Part shown: positions 16,503-24,443 of the stretch, piece by piece
Layout of the letters: each line of letters opens with the position of its first letter
Numbering within the stretch: position 1 is the stretch's first letter
Source of the DNA: JAWWPY01 sp964412845
GTDB lineage: Bacteria; Actinomycetota; Actinomycetes; Streptosporangiales; Streptosporangiaceae
NCBI GenBank assembly: GCA_964412845.1
Contig: CAYPQM010000014.1
Location: 1 to 59,275 of the forward strand
DNA length: 59,275 bases
Direction: 5' to 3'
Notes under the pieces: generated by a model
Told to the model about the DNA's origin: nothing
Databases searched by the model: none
What the model saw: the letters and a program-made list of their open reading frames with translations, nothing else
Translations under genes and position numbers: made by a program

Positions 16503-17804
16503 TCACGGGCTAAGCCGGTGCAGGTCGCGGGGGAACAGGGCGGCCTGCCGGATGTTGGCGGCGCCGGTAAGCCGGGCGGTCCAGCGTTCCAGGCCGATCG
16601 CGAAGCCTCCGTGCGGTGGCATGCCATGCGCGAATACGCCGAGGTAGCTCGCGTAGGGCGCGGGGTTCTCGGCCCGCTCGGCGAGAGCGGCCAGGTAGTC
16701 CGCGTGCCGGTGCAGCCGCTGCCCGCCGGTGACCAGTTCCAGCCCACGGAACAGCAGGTCGAATCCGTTCGAGAAGCCGGGCCGGGCCGGATCGGGATGC
16801 GTGTAGAAGGGGCGTTTGGCCATCGGGTAGCCGGTGACGTAAAGGAATTCGCTGCGGTGGGTAGCCAGCGCCCACTCACCCAGCCAGCGCTCGTCCTCCG
16901 GGGCGAGATCAGGCTCGCCGCGCGGGTCCCGCTCCGTCCGCCGGGCGATAAGTTCCTGGGCCTCGGCGAAGTCGATCTCCGGGATCCGCGCCGGGACCTC
17001 GGGCAGGTCCAGGCCCAGCAGGTGCACGGCCGCGGCCGCGCGCGCCCTGACTGCCGCCAGCATGCCTGCGATCGCGTCGCGGAGTAGGGCCATCACGTCG
17101 TGATGGTCCGCGATGAAGCCGAGTTCGGCGTCCAGGCTGGTGTACTGGGCCAGGTGCCGGGCCGTGTCGTGCGGCTCGGCCCGGAAAACCGGCCCGACCT
17201 CGTAGACCCGCTCGAACACGCCAACCAAGGCCTGCTTGTAGAACTGCGGTGACTGCGCCAGGAAGGCAGGCGTGCCGAAGTAGTCGATGCCGAACACCGT
17301 GGCACCCGACTCCGTCGCGGACGGCACGATCTTCGGCGTGTGAATCTCGGTGAAGCCCATGCCGTCCAGGGCGGCCCGGAAGCCCGCGACGCTGGCCGCA
17401 GAGATCTCGAACGGGGCACGCAGCCGCGGGTGCCGCAGCGAGGTGGGCGCGCTGTCCAGGATGACGGGCAGGCTCGCCGGGACCGCGGGCCGGTAGAGGT
17501 CGAACGGCGGCGGCGCAGCTGGGCCGGACAGCGCGGTGAGCGCGGGCCCGGTGATCTCGACTCCGCCGGGCGCCTGGTCGCTGGCGGTGACCGTCCCGCT
17601 GACCTCGATCACGGTCTCCTCGGGTGGCGCGGCGGCCGCGGCGGGGTCATCGGCGGGCAGGACGACCTGGGCGAGGCCTGAGCGGTCCCGGATGATCAGG
17701 AACGTCACCGACTTGAGCTGGCGCTTACGGTGCAGCCAGCCCGCGATCGTCACGGATTCGCTGATATGCGACGGCAGGTCGGCCGCCAGGATGCGAGAGA
17801 TCAT
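16503..17804 (-). CDS. aspS: aspartate--tRNA(Asp/Asn) ligase, archaeal/non-discriminating type
   Basis: 433-residue class II aminoacyl-tRNA synthetase. It has an N-terminal OB-fold anticodon domain (SVTIAGWLHRKRQLKSVTFL), a short linker and a catalytic core. The core shows FLAQSPQFYKQALVGVFERVYEVGPVFRAE (motif 2 region 237-266) and the terminal motif 3 GLERWTARLTG. The compact length, lacking the bacterial insertion domain, marks the archaeal-type enzyme, which in bacteria often also charges tRNA-Asn for the amidotransferase route. I chose the ATG at 17804, with GAGGAG 4 nt upstream, although the frame is open to 17942 through the leader. A T-box-like leader upstream suggests control by uncharged tRNA. 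Confidence 0.9.
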   Translation of the reverse strand: MISRILAADLPSHISESVTIAGWLHRKRQLKSVTFLIIRDRSGLAQVVLPADDPAAAAAPPEETVIEVSGTVTASDQAPGGVEITGPALTALSGPAAPPPFDLYRPAVPASLPVILDSAPTSLRHPRLRAPFEISAASVAGFRAALDGMGFTEIHTPKIVPSATESGATVFGIDYFGTPAFLAQSPQFYKQALVGVFERVYEVGPVFRAEPHDTARHLAQYTSLDAELGFIADHHDVMALLRDAIAGMLAAVRARAAAAVHLLGLDLPEVPARIPEIDFAEAQELIARRTERDPRGEPDLAPEDERWLGEWALATHRSEFLYVTGYPMAKRPFYTHPDPARPGFSNGFDLLFRGLELVTGGQRLHRHADYLAALAERAENPAPYASYLGVFAHGMPPHGGFAIGLERWTARLTGAANIRQAALFPRDLHRLSP

Positions 17805-18090
17805 CACACTCCTCGTCGGGATGCGCGATCCCTTGGGAGTGCGGGCGAGAAGGGTAACTCGCGGTGCCACCGCACCTTCGCGGCCGCCGTGACCGGCGGA
17901 CGCCTCGTTCGGCCCGGTCACGGGGGCTGGCCGGCGGGGCATGGGGCCGTCGTCGGACCTGCGGCCGTTCCTCCCCGCACTCAGGAGGGTCTTGACCTGG
18001 GGCGCGAGGCCGCTTTCCCAGCTTCCGGCGGCTCTCTTCCGCTCGCGTGATCCCGGGCTACTCGTCTCCGTCAGCGCGTTGCACCCAGGA
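17805..18090 (-). promoter_or_regulatory. probable translational T-box leader upstream of aspS
   Basis: Reading down the minus strand there is a GAGTA specifier-loop signature, then stem I-like pairs with AGAGAG and AAGCTGGGAAAGCGG loops. A candidate specifier GAC (Asp, 17991-17989) follows just before CCTCC, which can close on an upstream GGAG. The T-box bulge sequence GGTGGCACCGCG is at 17872-17861. CACTCC (17841-17836) is complementary to GGAGTG (17812-17807), which overlaps the GAGGAG ribosome site, so sequestering the ribosome site is the likely mechanism. T-boxes sensing tRNA by a specifier codon and a TGGNACC bulge are established; assignment to tRNA-Asp here is from the codon. Confidence 0.72.
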
Positions 18091-18163
18091 TAGCCACGGC
18101 CGAGGGCGACCTGCTCCCTGACCCCCGCCGCGGTGCGGGAGGCATCGCCGGCCTGTCCGGCCG

Positions 18164-19570
18164 CTAGCCGTTCCTGGCCAGCCTGTGGTAAAGAGCCAAG
18201 ACGCCCGCGCTGAAGGGGCTGGAGTAGGAGACGGCAGGCGTGTCCCCGCCCTGCTGATAGCCGCCGATGACCCCGACGATTGCGCCGTCGCCGGTCGTGG
18301 CGCTGACGTTGACCAGGAACGGGCCGCCGCTGGCCTCGGCCTCGTACCCGCCGCAGCTGAACTTGAGCTGGCGGTGCCCGGCGGCGGTGATCGTGGTGGG
18401 CGGCCGGGTGCAGGTGACCGGATCCCCGGCTACGGTGTAGCCGATCACCTGCACCGATGCGGGAACCGGCGAACTGCTGCCGAGGGCCTCGGAGCCCGCT
18501 TTCGCCTGCACGTCACCGTGGACGGTGAGGAAGGCGAAGTCGAGGTTGATGTTGCCGCCCGGGAACCAGTGCGGCGGGAACGTCTGCGCGGTCACCCGCC
18601 ACACCCCGGACGGGGCCTGGTCGGAGCTACCGCGGTAGCCGGGGACGAAGGCCATGGCGCTGACCGGGACGCGGCCCAGGCAGTGCGCTGAGGTGAGGAT
18701 CAGGTTCCCGGCCGGGCTGCTGACCACGCTGGCCGTGCAGAAGGCACGGTTGACCGTTCCGTTGCGGTTCATGATGACCAGCGCACCCACCGCCCCGTGG
18801 CCTTGGTACGGGACAGCCATGGGCGGGGGGTGCAAGGCCATGTGGTAGACGGCCTCGATGTCCGCGCTGAAGGGGCTGGAGTAGGAGATGGCAGGCGTGT
18901 CCCCGCCCTGCTGGTAGCCGCCGACCACCCCGATGACCGTGCCATTGCCGGTCGTGGCGCTGACGTTGACCAGGAACGGGCCGCCGCTGGCCTCGGCGTC
19001 GTACCCGCCGCAGCTGAACTTGAGCTGGCGGTGCCCGGCGGCGGTGATCGTGGTGGGCGGCCGGGTGCAGGTGACCGGATCCCCGGCTACGGTGTAGCCG
19101 ATCACCTGCACCGATGCGGGAACCGGCGAACTGCTGCCGAGGGCCTCGGAGCCCGCTTTCGCCTGCACGTCACCGTGGACGGTGAGGAAGGCGAAGTCGA
19201 GGTTGATGTTGCCGCCCGGGAACCAGTGCGGCGGGAACGTCTGCGCGGTCACCCGCCACACCCCGGACGGGGCCTGGTCGGAGCTACCGCGGTAGCCGGG
19301 GACGAAGGCCATGGCGCTGACCGGGACGCGGCCCAGGCAGTGCGCTGAGGTGAGGATCAGGTTCCCGGCCGGGCTGCTGACCACGCTGGCCGTGCAGAAG
19401 GCACGGTTGACCGTTCCGTTGCGGTTCATGATAACCAGCGCGCCAACCGCCCCGGAGCCGTCGTAAGCCACCGCGGTAGGAGGGGTTCCCCGGGCCAGGT
19501 GCAGCGCGAACAGCACTGCTGCGAGCGCAAGCGTCGCGAAAGTAGCGAGCCAGACCCTCCGGTTCGTCAT
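18164..19570 (-). CDS. secreted serine protease with two tandem trypsin-like domains
   Basis: 468 residues: an N-terminal signal peptide or anchor (residues 6-27, VWLATFATLALAAVLF) and two chymotrypsin-fold domains. Both have full triads: H77, D125, S195 and H296, D344, S414 (TSAHC, NLDFAFL, ASGGPF). The domains come from a 657-bp tandem duplication that is nearly identical at DNA level, so it is recent or homogenised. The ATG at 19570 has an AAGGGGG site, although the frame is open to 20176. Three GTAACT direct repeats lie just upstream. It is related to the single-domain protease at 8359. The substrate is unknown. Confidence 0.9.
   Translation of the reverse strand: MTNRRVWLATFATLALAAVLFALHLARGTPPTAVAYDGSGAVGALVIMNRNGTVNRAFCTASVVSSPAGNLILTSAHCLGRVPVSAMAFVPGYRGSSDQAPSGVWRVTAQTFPPHWFPGGNINLDFAFLTVHGDVQAKAGSEALGSSSPVPASVQVIGYTVAGDPVTCTRPPTTITAAGHRQLKFSCGGYDAEASGGPFLVNVSATTGNGTVIGVVGGYQQGGDTPAISYSSPFSADIEAVYHMALHPPPMAVPYQGHGAVGALVIMNRNGTVNRAFCTASVVSSPAGNLILTSAHCLGRVPVSAMAFVPGYRGSSDQAPSGVWRVTAQTFPPHWFPGGNINLDFAFLTVHGDVQAKAGSEALGSSSPVPASVQVIGYTVAGDPVTCTRPPTTITAAGHRQLKFSCGGYEAEASGGPFLVNVSATTGDGAIVGVIGGYQQGGDTPAVSYSSPFSAGVLALYHRLARNG
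18180..19452. repeat. 657-bp-period tandem duplication of the protease domain
   Basis: Matching positions such as 18209/18866 and 18741/19398 are all offset by exactly 657 bp. Only scattered substitutions separate the copies in the core (about 18207-18795 versus 18864-19452), while the sequence at the domain junction has diverged. 657 is 219 codons, so the frame is kept. Confidence 0.9.
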
Positions 19571-19580
19571 GTGCCCCCTT

Positions 19581-19607
19581 GTAACTTCATCGTAACTGGT
19601 GGTAACT
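19581..19607. promoter_or_regulatory. three direct repeats of GTAACT between protease and paiB genes
   Basis: gtaact occurs at 19581, 19592 and 19602, with 11- and 10-bp spacing, about one helical turn each, as in binding sites of regulators that stack on one DNA face (PHO-box or SARP type sites are known examples). The array ends 11 bp upstream of the protease ATG on the minus strand. The regulator is unknown. Confidence 0.4.
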
Positions 19608-19657
19608 GATGCGGCCCCGGAACCTGGCGGTCCAGGAAAATGCGTAGGGTCATAGAG

Positions 19658-20311
19658 GTGTATCTGCCACGCCATTTCCTGGCTGCGGACGTCGCGGACG
19701 TCGTGGCCTTCGTCGATGCCGTCGGTGCGGCGGATCTGGTCACGTTCGATGGGAGCAAGCCGGTCGCCAGCCTGATCCCGGTGATCTGGGATCAGGCCGC
19801 AGGGGAGCACGGGCGATTGCTCGGCCACCTGGCGCTGGCCAATCCCCAATGGCAGTCGGTGGCCCCAGGCACCATGGCCCTGGCGATCGTGCACGGGCCG
19901 CAGGCGTACGTGTCGCCATCCTGGTACCCGAGCACCGAGCGGCACGGCCGGATGGTGCCCACCTGGAACTACGTCTCGGTGCATTTCACCGGCCCGCTTA
20001 CCGTGCACCGTGAACCGGAGTGGCTGCGTGACGTGGTGACCCGGCTCACCCGCCGGCACGAGGATTCCCGGCCGCGGCCGTGGGCGGTGACGGACGCCCC
20101 GGCCGAGTTCATCGACGGGCAGCTGCGCGCCATCGTGGGCGTGGAACTCACCATCGCCACGGTGGAGGCCAAGCACAAGCTCAGCCAGAACCGCCGCCCC
20201 GAGGATCAGGCCGGGGCGCTGGACGGGTTGCGCGGCGAGCCGGGCCCGGGCCCCGCGGAGATCGCCCGGCTGATGGCGGGCAGGCGGGACGACGTGGCTG
20301 AGGAGCGCTGA
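19658..20311 (+). CDS. paiB: FMN-binding negative transcriptional regulator, PaiB family
   Basis: About 217 residues of the PaiB/split-barrel flavin-binding family. With the GTG at 19658 it begins MYLPRHFLA, the usual PaiB start, with AGGG 8 nt upstream; an ATG at 19640 would add six residues. Landmarks are GHLALANPQWQSV, the strongly conserved YVSPSWYPS, VPTWNYVSVHFTGPL and the C-terminal GVELTIATVEAKHKLSQNR. In Bacillus subtilis PaiB represses sporulation and protease genes. The gene here is divergent from a protease gene, a suggestive but unproven link. Confidence 0.93.
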   Translation: MYLPRHFLAADVADVVAFVDAVGAADLVTFDGSKPVASLIPVIWDQAAGEHGRLLGHLALANPQWQSVAPGTMALAIVHGPQAYVSPSWYPSTERHGRMVPTWNYVSVHFTGPLTVHREPEWLRDVVTRLTRRHEDSRPRPWAVTDAPAEFIDGQLRAIVGVELTIATVEAKHKLSQNRRPEDQAGALDGLRGEPGPGPAEIARLMAGRRDDVAEER

Positions 20312-20378
20312 GCGCTCCCGGATCGACGGACCTGACCCGGCCCGGGATGCCGGGGAACGGCTGCCAGTGCGGGCGGGA

Positions 20379-21362
20379 CTACCAGCGGTCGTGGACCAGG
20401 GCGCGGATGCGCCGGTCGTAGAGGTCCTCGATCGCGCCGAGCTCGGCGTCGGTCAGCGGCGGCAGCGCCGCGGCGGCCGCGTTCTGCCGGGCCTGCTCCG
20501 GGCTGCGGGCCCCCGGGATCACCGTCGTGACACCGGGCTGCTGGATGACCCAGCGGAGCGCTACCTGGGCGGTGCGGGGGCCGCCCGGCCCGATGGCGGC
20601 GAACTCCTGCGCGGCGTCCACCCCGGCGTCATAGTCCACCCCGGAGAACGTCTCGCCGACGTCGAACGCCTCGCCGTGCCGGTTGTAGGAACGGTGGTCA
20701 TCGGCGCTGAACGTCGAGGTGCGGGAGTACTTGCCGGACAGCAGCCCTGAGGCCAGCGGCACGCGCGCGATGATGGCGACACCAGCGGCCTGGGCCGCGG
20801 GCAGCACCTTCTCCAGCGGCTTGCGCCGGAACGCGTTCAGGATGATCTGCACGCTGGCCGTTCCAGGCCGGGCGATCGCAGCCAGCGCCTCATCGCAGGT
20901 TTCCACGCTGACCCCGTAGGCCGCGATGCGCTGCTCGGCGACGAGCGTGTCCAGTGCGTCATAGACGGCGTCGGTCGAGAACACGGGCGTCGGCGGGCAG
21001 TGCAGCTGGACCAGGTCGAGCACGTCCACGCCGAGGTTGGCCCGGGACCGGTCGGTCCAGGAACGGAAGTTCTCCAAGGTGTACGCGGCTGGGTCCTGCG
21101 GCACCCGGCGGCCCATCTTGGTGGCGACCATGACCGGCGATCCGCCCGGGCGGGCCAGAAACTGGCCGATCAGCTGCTCGCTGCGGCCGTCACCGTAGAC
21201 GTCGGCGGTGTCCAGGAACGTCGCCCCGGACTCGACGGCCGCGTCCAGCACGGCCAGCGCGTCCTTCTCGTCCACCTGGCCCCAGTCGGCGCCAAGCTGC
21301 CAGGTACCCAGCCCGATCACCGAGACGGGCCTGCCGATCCGGCCTGCAGTCCGCTGCTCCAT
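20379..21362 (-). CDS. aldo/keto reductase
   Basis: 327 residues, NADPH-dependent aldo/keto reductase. D and Y of the tetrad are in FLDTADVYGDGRSEQL, K in VMVATKMGRR and H in LVQLHCPPTP. VTTVIPGARSPEQARQNAAA is the C-terminal cofactor loop. It begins RIGRPVSVIGLGTWQLGADW, typical of the general-stress/YdhF-like branch. The MarR gene (21387-21908) lies directly upstream on the same strand with a 24-bp gap, so the two could form one transcript under autoregulation. The substrate is unknown. Confidence 0.92.
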   Translation of the reverse strand: MEQRTAGRIGRPVSVIGLGTWQLGADWGQVDEKDALAVLDAAVESGATFLDTADVYGDGRSEQLIGQFLARPGGSPVMVATKMGRRVPQDPAAYTLENFRSWTDRSRANLGVDVLDLVQLHCPPTPVFSTDAVYDALDTLVAEQRIAAYGVSVETCDEALAAIARPGTASVQIILNAFRRKPLEKVLPAAQAAGVAIIARVPLASGLLSGKYSRTSTFSADDHRSYNRHGEAFDVGETFSGVDYDAGVDAAQEFAAIGPGGPRTAQVALRWVIQQPGVTTVIPGARSPEQARQNAAAAALPPLTDAELGAIEDLYDRRIRALVHDRW

Positions 21363-21386
21363 GCCCGTGATCCTAGTGACCCAGGT

Positions 21387-21908
21387 TCAGCGCGGTGGTA
21401 CTGCGCCGGCCTGCGCGGCGTCTTCGGAGGCGGCGCGCGGGCCGCAGTCCCCGGCGGCCAGGATCGCGGTGCTGATCTCGGCCAGCTGACTGACCTGCTC
21501 GGGCGTGAGCACGTCGAAGAGGGACCGGCGGACCTGCTCGACGTGCCCGGGTGCGGCCGCGCTGAGGGCCGCGTAACCGGCCTCGGTAAGCTCAGCGATC
21601 TGGCCCCGGCGGTCGGTAGGGCAGTTGACCCGGCGGATCCAGCCGCGCCCTTCCAGCCGCGCCACGGCGTGCGACACCCGGCTCTTGCTGGAGGCTGACG
21701 CCTGGGCCAGCTGGCTCATCCGCAGCGACCGGCCCGGCGCCTCGGACAGCCGCACCAGGATCTCGTAGTAGGTATGCGGGATTCCCTCCTGGTGCTGCAG
21801 CTGGGCCTCCACCGCGCCGAAGAGTTCCTGGCATGCGTCGAGGAAGGCTCGCCAGGCGGCCTGTTCCCCGGCGGTAAGCCAGCGCGGCTCAGGTGTGGTC
21901 ACGCTCAC
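21387..21908 (-). CDS. MarR-family transcriptional regulator
   Basis: 173-residue winged-helix regulator: HTYYEILVRLSEAPGRSLRM, then SQLAQASASSKSRVSHAVAR (recognition helix) and the wing RRVNCPTDRRGQIAELTEAG. MarR proteins bind as dimers to palindromes between divergent genes and respond to small ligands or oxidants. The divergent neighbour is the YceI gene, and two TTGAG-type half-site pairs lie in the 89-bp gap. The start is the GTG at 21908; a second GTG two codons on is possible. Confidence 0.92.
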   Translation of the reverse strand: MSVTTPEPRWLTAGEQAAWRAFLDACQELFGAVEAQLQHQEGIPHTYYEILVRLSEAPGRSLRMSQLAQASASSKSRVSHAVARLEGRGWIRRVNCPTDRRGQIAELTEAGYAALSAAAPGHVEQVRRSLFDVLTPEQVSQLAEISTAILAAGDCGPRAASEDAAQAGAVPPR

Positions 21909-21924
21909 AGGGTACCCGGAATAG

Positions 21925-21974
21925 TTGAGCGCTTGACCATGTTAGGGTGAGCGTGACACTCGTTGAGAACTCAA
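21925..21974. promoter_or_regulatory. candidate MarR operators between marR and yceI
   Basis: ttgagcgcttga (21925-21936) is an imperfect form of the TTGAGCGCTCAA palindrome typical of actinomycete MarR sites. ttgagaactcaa (21963-21974) is an inverted repeat TTGAG-aa-CTCAA, 23 bp before the YceI ATG. Binding would cover both promoters. Confidence 0.5.
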
Positions 21975-21997
21975 ATATGAAGGATGGGAGTATCACT

Positions 21998-22561
21998 ATG
22001 ACGACTAGCTCAGATACCGCCACTATTCCCGGCTACATAGCCGGTACCTGGACGATCGACCCCATCCACTCCGAGGTCGGCTTCGCTGTCCGGCACATGA
22101 TGGTCAGCAAGGTCCGGGGCAAGTTCAAGACGTTCTCCGGTGAGCTCGTCACCGCCGAGAACCCGGTGGACTCCTCGGTGACCGCCGAGATCGACCTCGC
22201 CTCCATCGAGACGGGCGCTGAGCAGCGCGACGACCACATCCGGTCGGCGGACTTCTTCGAGGTGGAGACCTACCCCACCATGACCTACCGGTCGACGGGC
22301 GTCCGCGCCGACGGCGACGGGTTTGTCGTGGACGGTGACCTCACCCTGAAGGGCGTGACCAAGCAGGTGCCGCTCGCGCTCGAGCTCAACGGCTTCGGGC
22401 CGGACCCCTTCGGCGGCACCCGGGCCGGCTTCACCGCGACCACGGAGATCAACCGGCGCGACTTCGGCGTGAACTTCAGCGCCCCGATGCAGAACGGCGG
22501 CGTGGTCGTCGCTGACAAGATCACGATCCACCTGGAGATCGAGGCGGTCCTCAAGGCCTGA
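21998..22561 (+). CDS. YceI-family polyisoprenoid-binding-like protein
   Basis: 187 residues with the YceI lipocalin-like barrel: GTWTIDPIHSEVGFAVRHMM, TAEIDLASIETGAEQRDDHI, RSADFFEVETYPTMTYRS, LTLKGVTKQVPL and FTATTEINRRDFGVN. No signal peptide is visible, so this is the cytosolic form. YceI proteins bind polyprenyl lipids in a hydrophobic pocket, and a MarR/YceI pair is common in actinomycetes. The ATG at 21998 (MTTSSDT) has GGGAG upstream; in-frame ATGs at 21947 and 21977 exist but overlap the operators. A strong hairpin at 22640-22679 ends the gene. Confidence 0.94.
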   Translation: MTTSSDTATIPGYIAGTWTIDPIHSEVGFAVRHMMVSKVRGKFKTFSGELVTAENPVDSSVTAEIDLASIETGAEQRDDHIRSADFFEVETYPTMTYRSTGVRADGDGFVVDGDLTLKGVTKQVPLALELNGFGPDPFGGTRAGFTATTEINRRDFGVNFSAPMQNGGVVVADKITIHLEIEAVLKA

Positions 22562-22639
22562 GGTGGCGCGGGGGCACTGAGGTGCCCGCAGGATCTGGGC
22601 CGCGCTGGCGGCCGGGGGGCCGGTCCAGGGGCCAGGGTT

Positions 22640-22679
22640 CACGGGCGGGGGGAGCTGTGCGCAGCTCCCCCCGCCCGTG
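22640..22679. terminator. 18-bp perfect hairpin after yceI
   Basis: cacgggcggggggagctg (22640-22657) pairs perfectly with cagctccccccgcccgtg (22662-22679) around a tgcg tetraloop. It is 79 bp after the YceI stop and 45 bp before the next gene. Confidence 0.8.
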
Positions 22680-22724
22680 TCACTATGGCGGCGGACGCCC
22701 ATGATGATCTCCCGGGAGTGAGCG

Positions 22725-23363
22725 ATGAAGGTTCTGGTGTTCGGGGCCAGTGGCACCATCGGGCGGGCCATTACCGCGGAACTGCTGCGGCGCGGGCACG
22801 CCGTCACCGCGGCCAGCCGCAGCGGCCGCCAGGTCGAAAATCTTGGCGTTCCGGTGCTGCCGGGCGACGCGGCCGACGCTGCGACGGTCGCCGCGCTCGC
22901 CCAGGGCCAGGATGCCGTCGTCGCGGCCATCGGCCCGAAGCCAGGCGCCGCGGTCCCGGACGGCGCGTTCAGCGGCCCGGCGCACGGTCTTGTCGAGGGA
23001 CTGCGCACGGCGGGTGTCCGGCGCCTGCTGATACTCGGCGGCGCGGGCAGCCTTGAGGCGGCGCCGGGCCAGCGGGTCGTCGATGGCCCCGGCTTCCCTG
23101 AATTGTGGAAGCCGAACGCGCTCGGCCAGGCGGCGGCGCTGGACATCTACCGCACCATCACCGACCTGGACTGGACCTATGTCAGCCCGGCGGCGGTCAT
23201 CCAGCCAGGTGAGCGCACGGGAACGTACCGGGTGGGCGGGGACCAGCTCCTGGTGGACGCCGCGGGGCAGAGCCGGATCAGCATCCCCGACTACGCGGCC
23301 GGATTCGTGGACGAGCTGGAGAAGGGCAACGCCATCCGGCGCCGGATCACGGTGGCGTACTAG
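22725..23363 (+). CDS. NAD(P)-binding oxidoreductase, atypical short-chain type (YwnB/NmrA-like)
   Basis: 212 residues. The Rossmann glycine motif GASGTIG is at residues 7-13. It is followed by DAVVAAIGPKPG, RRLLILGGAGSLEAAPG and DLDWTYVSPAAVIQPGERTG, the pattern of the NAD(P)H-binding (PF13460) group. The Tyr-x-x-x-Lys catalytic pair of classical short-chain dehydrogenases is absent, so it may be a redox sensor or have a reductase function not predictable here. It starts 45 nt after a terminator hairpin, so it has its own promoter. The MDR gene follows 52 nt downstream. Confidence 0.88.
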   Translation: MKVLVFGASGTIGRAITAELLRRGHAVTAASRSGRQVENLGVPVLPGDAADAATVAALAQGQDAVVAAIGPKPGAAVPDGAFSGPAHGLVEGLRTAGVRRLLILGGAGSLEAAPGQRVVDGPGFPELWKPNALGQAAALDIYRTITDLDWTYVSPAAVIQPGERTGTYRVGGDQLLVDAAGQSRISIPDYAAGFVDELEKGNAIRRRITVAY

Positions 23364-23415
23364 GGTGCGGGACACGCCCTAATGGACGGCAGCCGGAGAC
23401 CCGGGAGGCAGAGGC

Positions 23416-24387
23416 GTGAAAGCCGCTATCTATGACCAGCACGGGCCTGCCGCGCAGGTGCTGCACGTCGTGGACGTCGAGCGGCCCGAGCCTGGGCCCG
23501 GTGAGGTCCGGGTCAGGGTGCATGTCTCGGGGGTCAACCCGACGGACTACAAATCCCGCAGCGGGGCCACCCCGCGCCCCATCGACGGCTTCCAGATCCC
23601 GCACCAGGATGGCGCCGGGGTGATCGACGCGGTGGGACCCGGCGTGGACCAGGGCCGGGTCGGCCAGCGGGTGTGGGTCTGGCTGGCCGCGGCCGGGCGC
23701 CGCTGGGGGACCGCCGCCGAGTGGACGGTGCTGCCCGAGCGCCAGGCAGTTCCCCTGCCGGACGGTATCTCCTTCGAACTGGGCGCCAGCCTCGGCGTCC
23801 CGGCTATGACCGCGCACCGCTGCCTGTTCGCCGACGGGCCGGTGGCCGGGCAGGCCGTGCTCGTCGCGGGCGGTGCCGGGGCGGTCGGGCACTTCGCCAT
23901 CGAATTCGCCGTCTGGGCTGACGCGGCCCACGTCATCGCGACGGCCAGCGGCCCGGCCAAGGCACACATGGCCCAGCAGGCGGGGGCCGGCCATGTGGTC
24001 ATCTACTCCGATCCCGGTGCGACTGACCAGGTCCGGTCGGTAACCCAGCACGTCGACCGGGTGATCGAGGTGGCCCTTGGCGCCAACCTGCAACTCGACC
24101 TGGCCGTGTCCCGGCCGGGTACCGTCATCGTCGCCTATGCGGCCGAAGCTGCCGATCCCGTCCTGCCCGTGCGGGCCTGCATGACCGCCAACGTGGTGTT
24201 GCGGTTCATCCTGCTGTACGCGGTCCCGCGGCCCGCTCTCGACCACGCGGCCAGCGATATCACCGCCGCACTGTCCGCGGGGGCGCTCACCGAGCTGCCC
24301 GCCCACCGCTTCGCGCTGGATGACATCGTGGCCGCGCATCATGCCGCGGAGGCCGGCGCGGTCGGTAAGGTACTCGTTCTCCCATGA
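23416..24387 (+). CDS. NADPH:quinone reductase-like medium-chain dehydrogenase (MDR)
   Basis: 323 residues. The N-terminal GroES-like part has GPGEVRVRVHVSGVNPTDYKSR and DGAGVIDAVGPGV. The Rossmann part has VLVAGGAGAVGHFAIEFA. No zinc-binding cysteines are present, so it belongs to the zinc-free quinone reductase/zeta-crystallin branch that reduces quinones or enones with NADPH. It follows the NmrA-like gene by 52 bp and may be co-expressed with it. The exact substrate is unknown. Confidence 0.92.
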   Translation: MKAAIYDQHGPAAQVLHVVDVERPEPGPGEVRVRVHVSGVNPTDYKSRSGATPRPIDGFQIPHQDGAGVIDAVGPGVDQGRVGQRVWVWLAAAGRRWGTAAEWTVLPERQAVPLPDGISFELGASLGVPAMTAHRCLFADGPVAGQAVLVAGGAGAVGHFAIEFAVWADAAHVIATASGPAKAHMAQQAGAGHVVIYSDPGATDQVRSVTQHVDRVIEVALGANLQLDLAVSRPGTVIVAYAAEAADPVLPVRACMTANVVLRFILLYAVPRPALDHAASDITAALSAGALTELPAHRFALDDIVAAHHAAEAGAVGKVLVLP

Positions 24388-24401
24388 TCGGTACGGCAGA
24401 T

Positions 24402-24419
24402 AGTAACTGATATGTTACT
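24402..24419. promoter_or_regulatory. perfect inverted repeat upstream of the histidine kinase gene
   Basis: agtaac (24402-24407) and gttact (24414-24419) form an inverted repeat with a 6-bp spacer, 25-42 bp upstream of the proposed kinase start. The element shares GTAACTGAT with the repeat array at 19581-19607. It is a candidate dimer operator. Confidence 0.45.
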
Positions 24420-24443
24420 GAGTGTAGAGACCATGGCCGAGAT

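Noticed and set aside
20379..21362. Aldo/keto reductase as a duplicate of the one at 7307
   Set aside because: The two belong to different branches and share only the catalytic motifs; not a local duplication.
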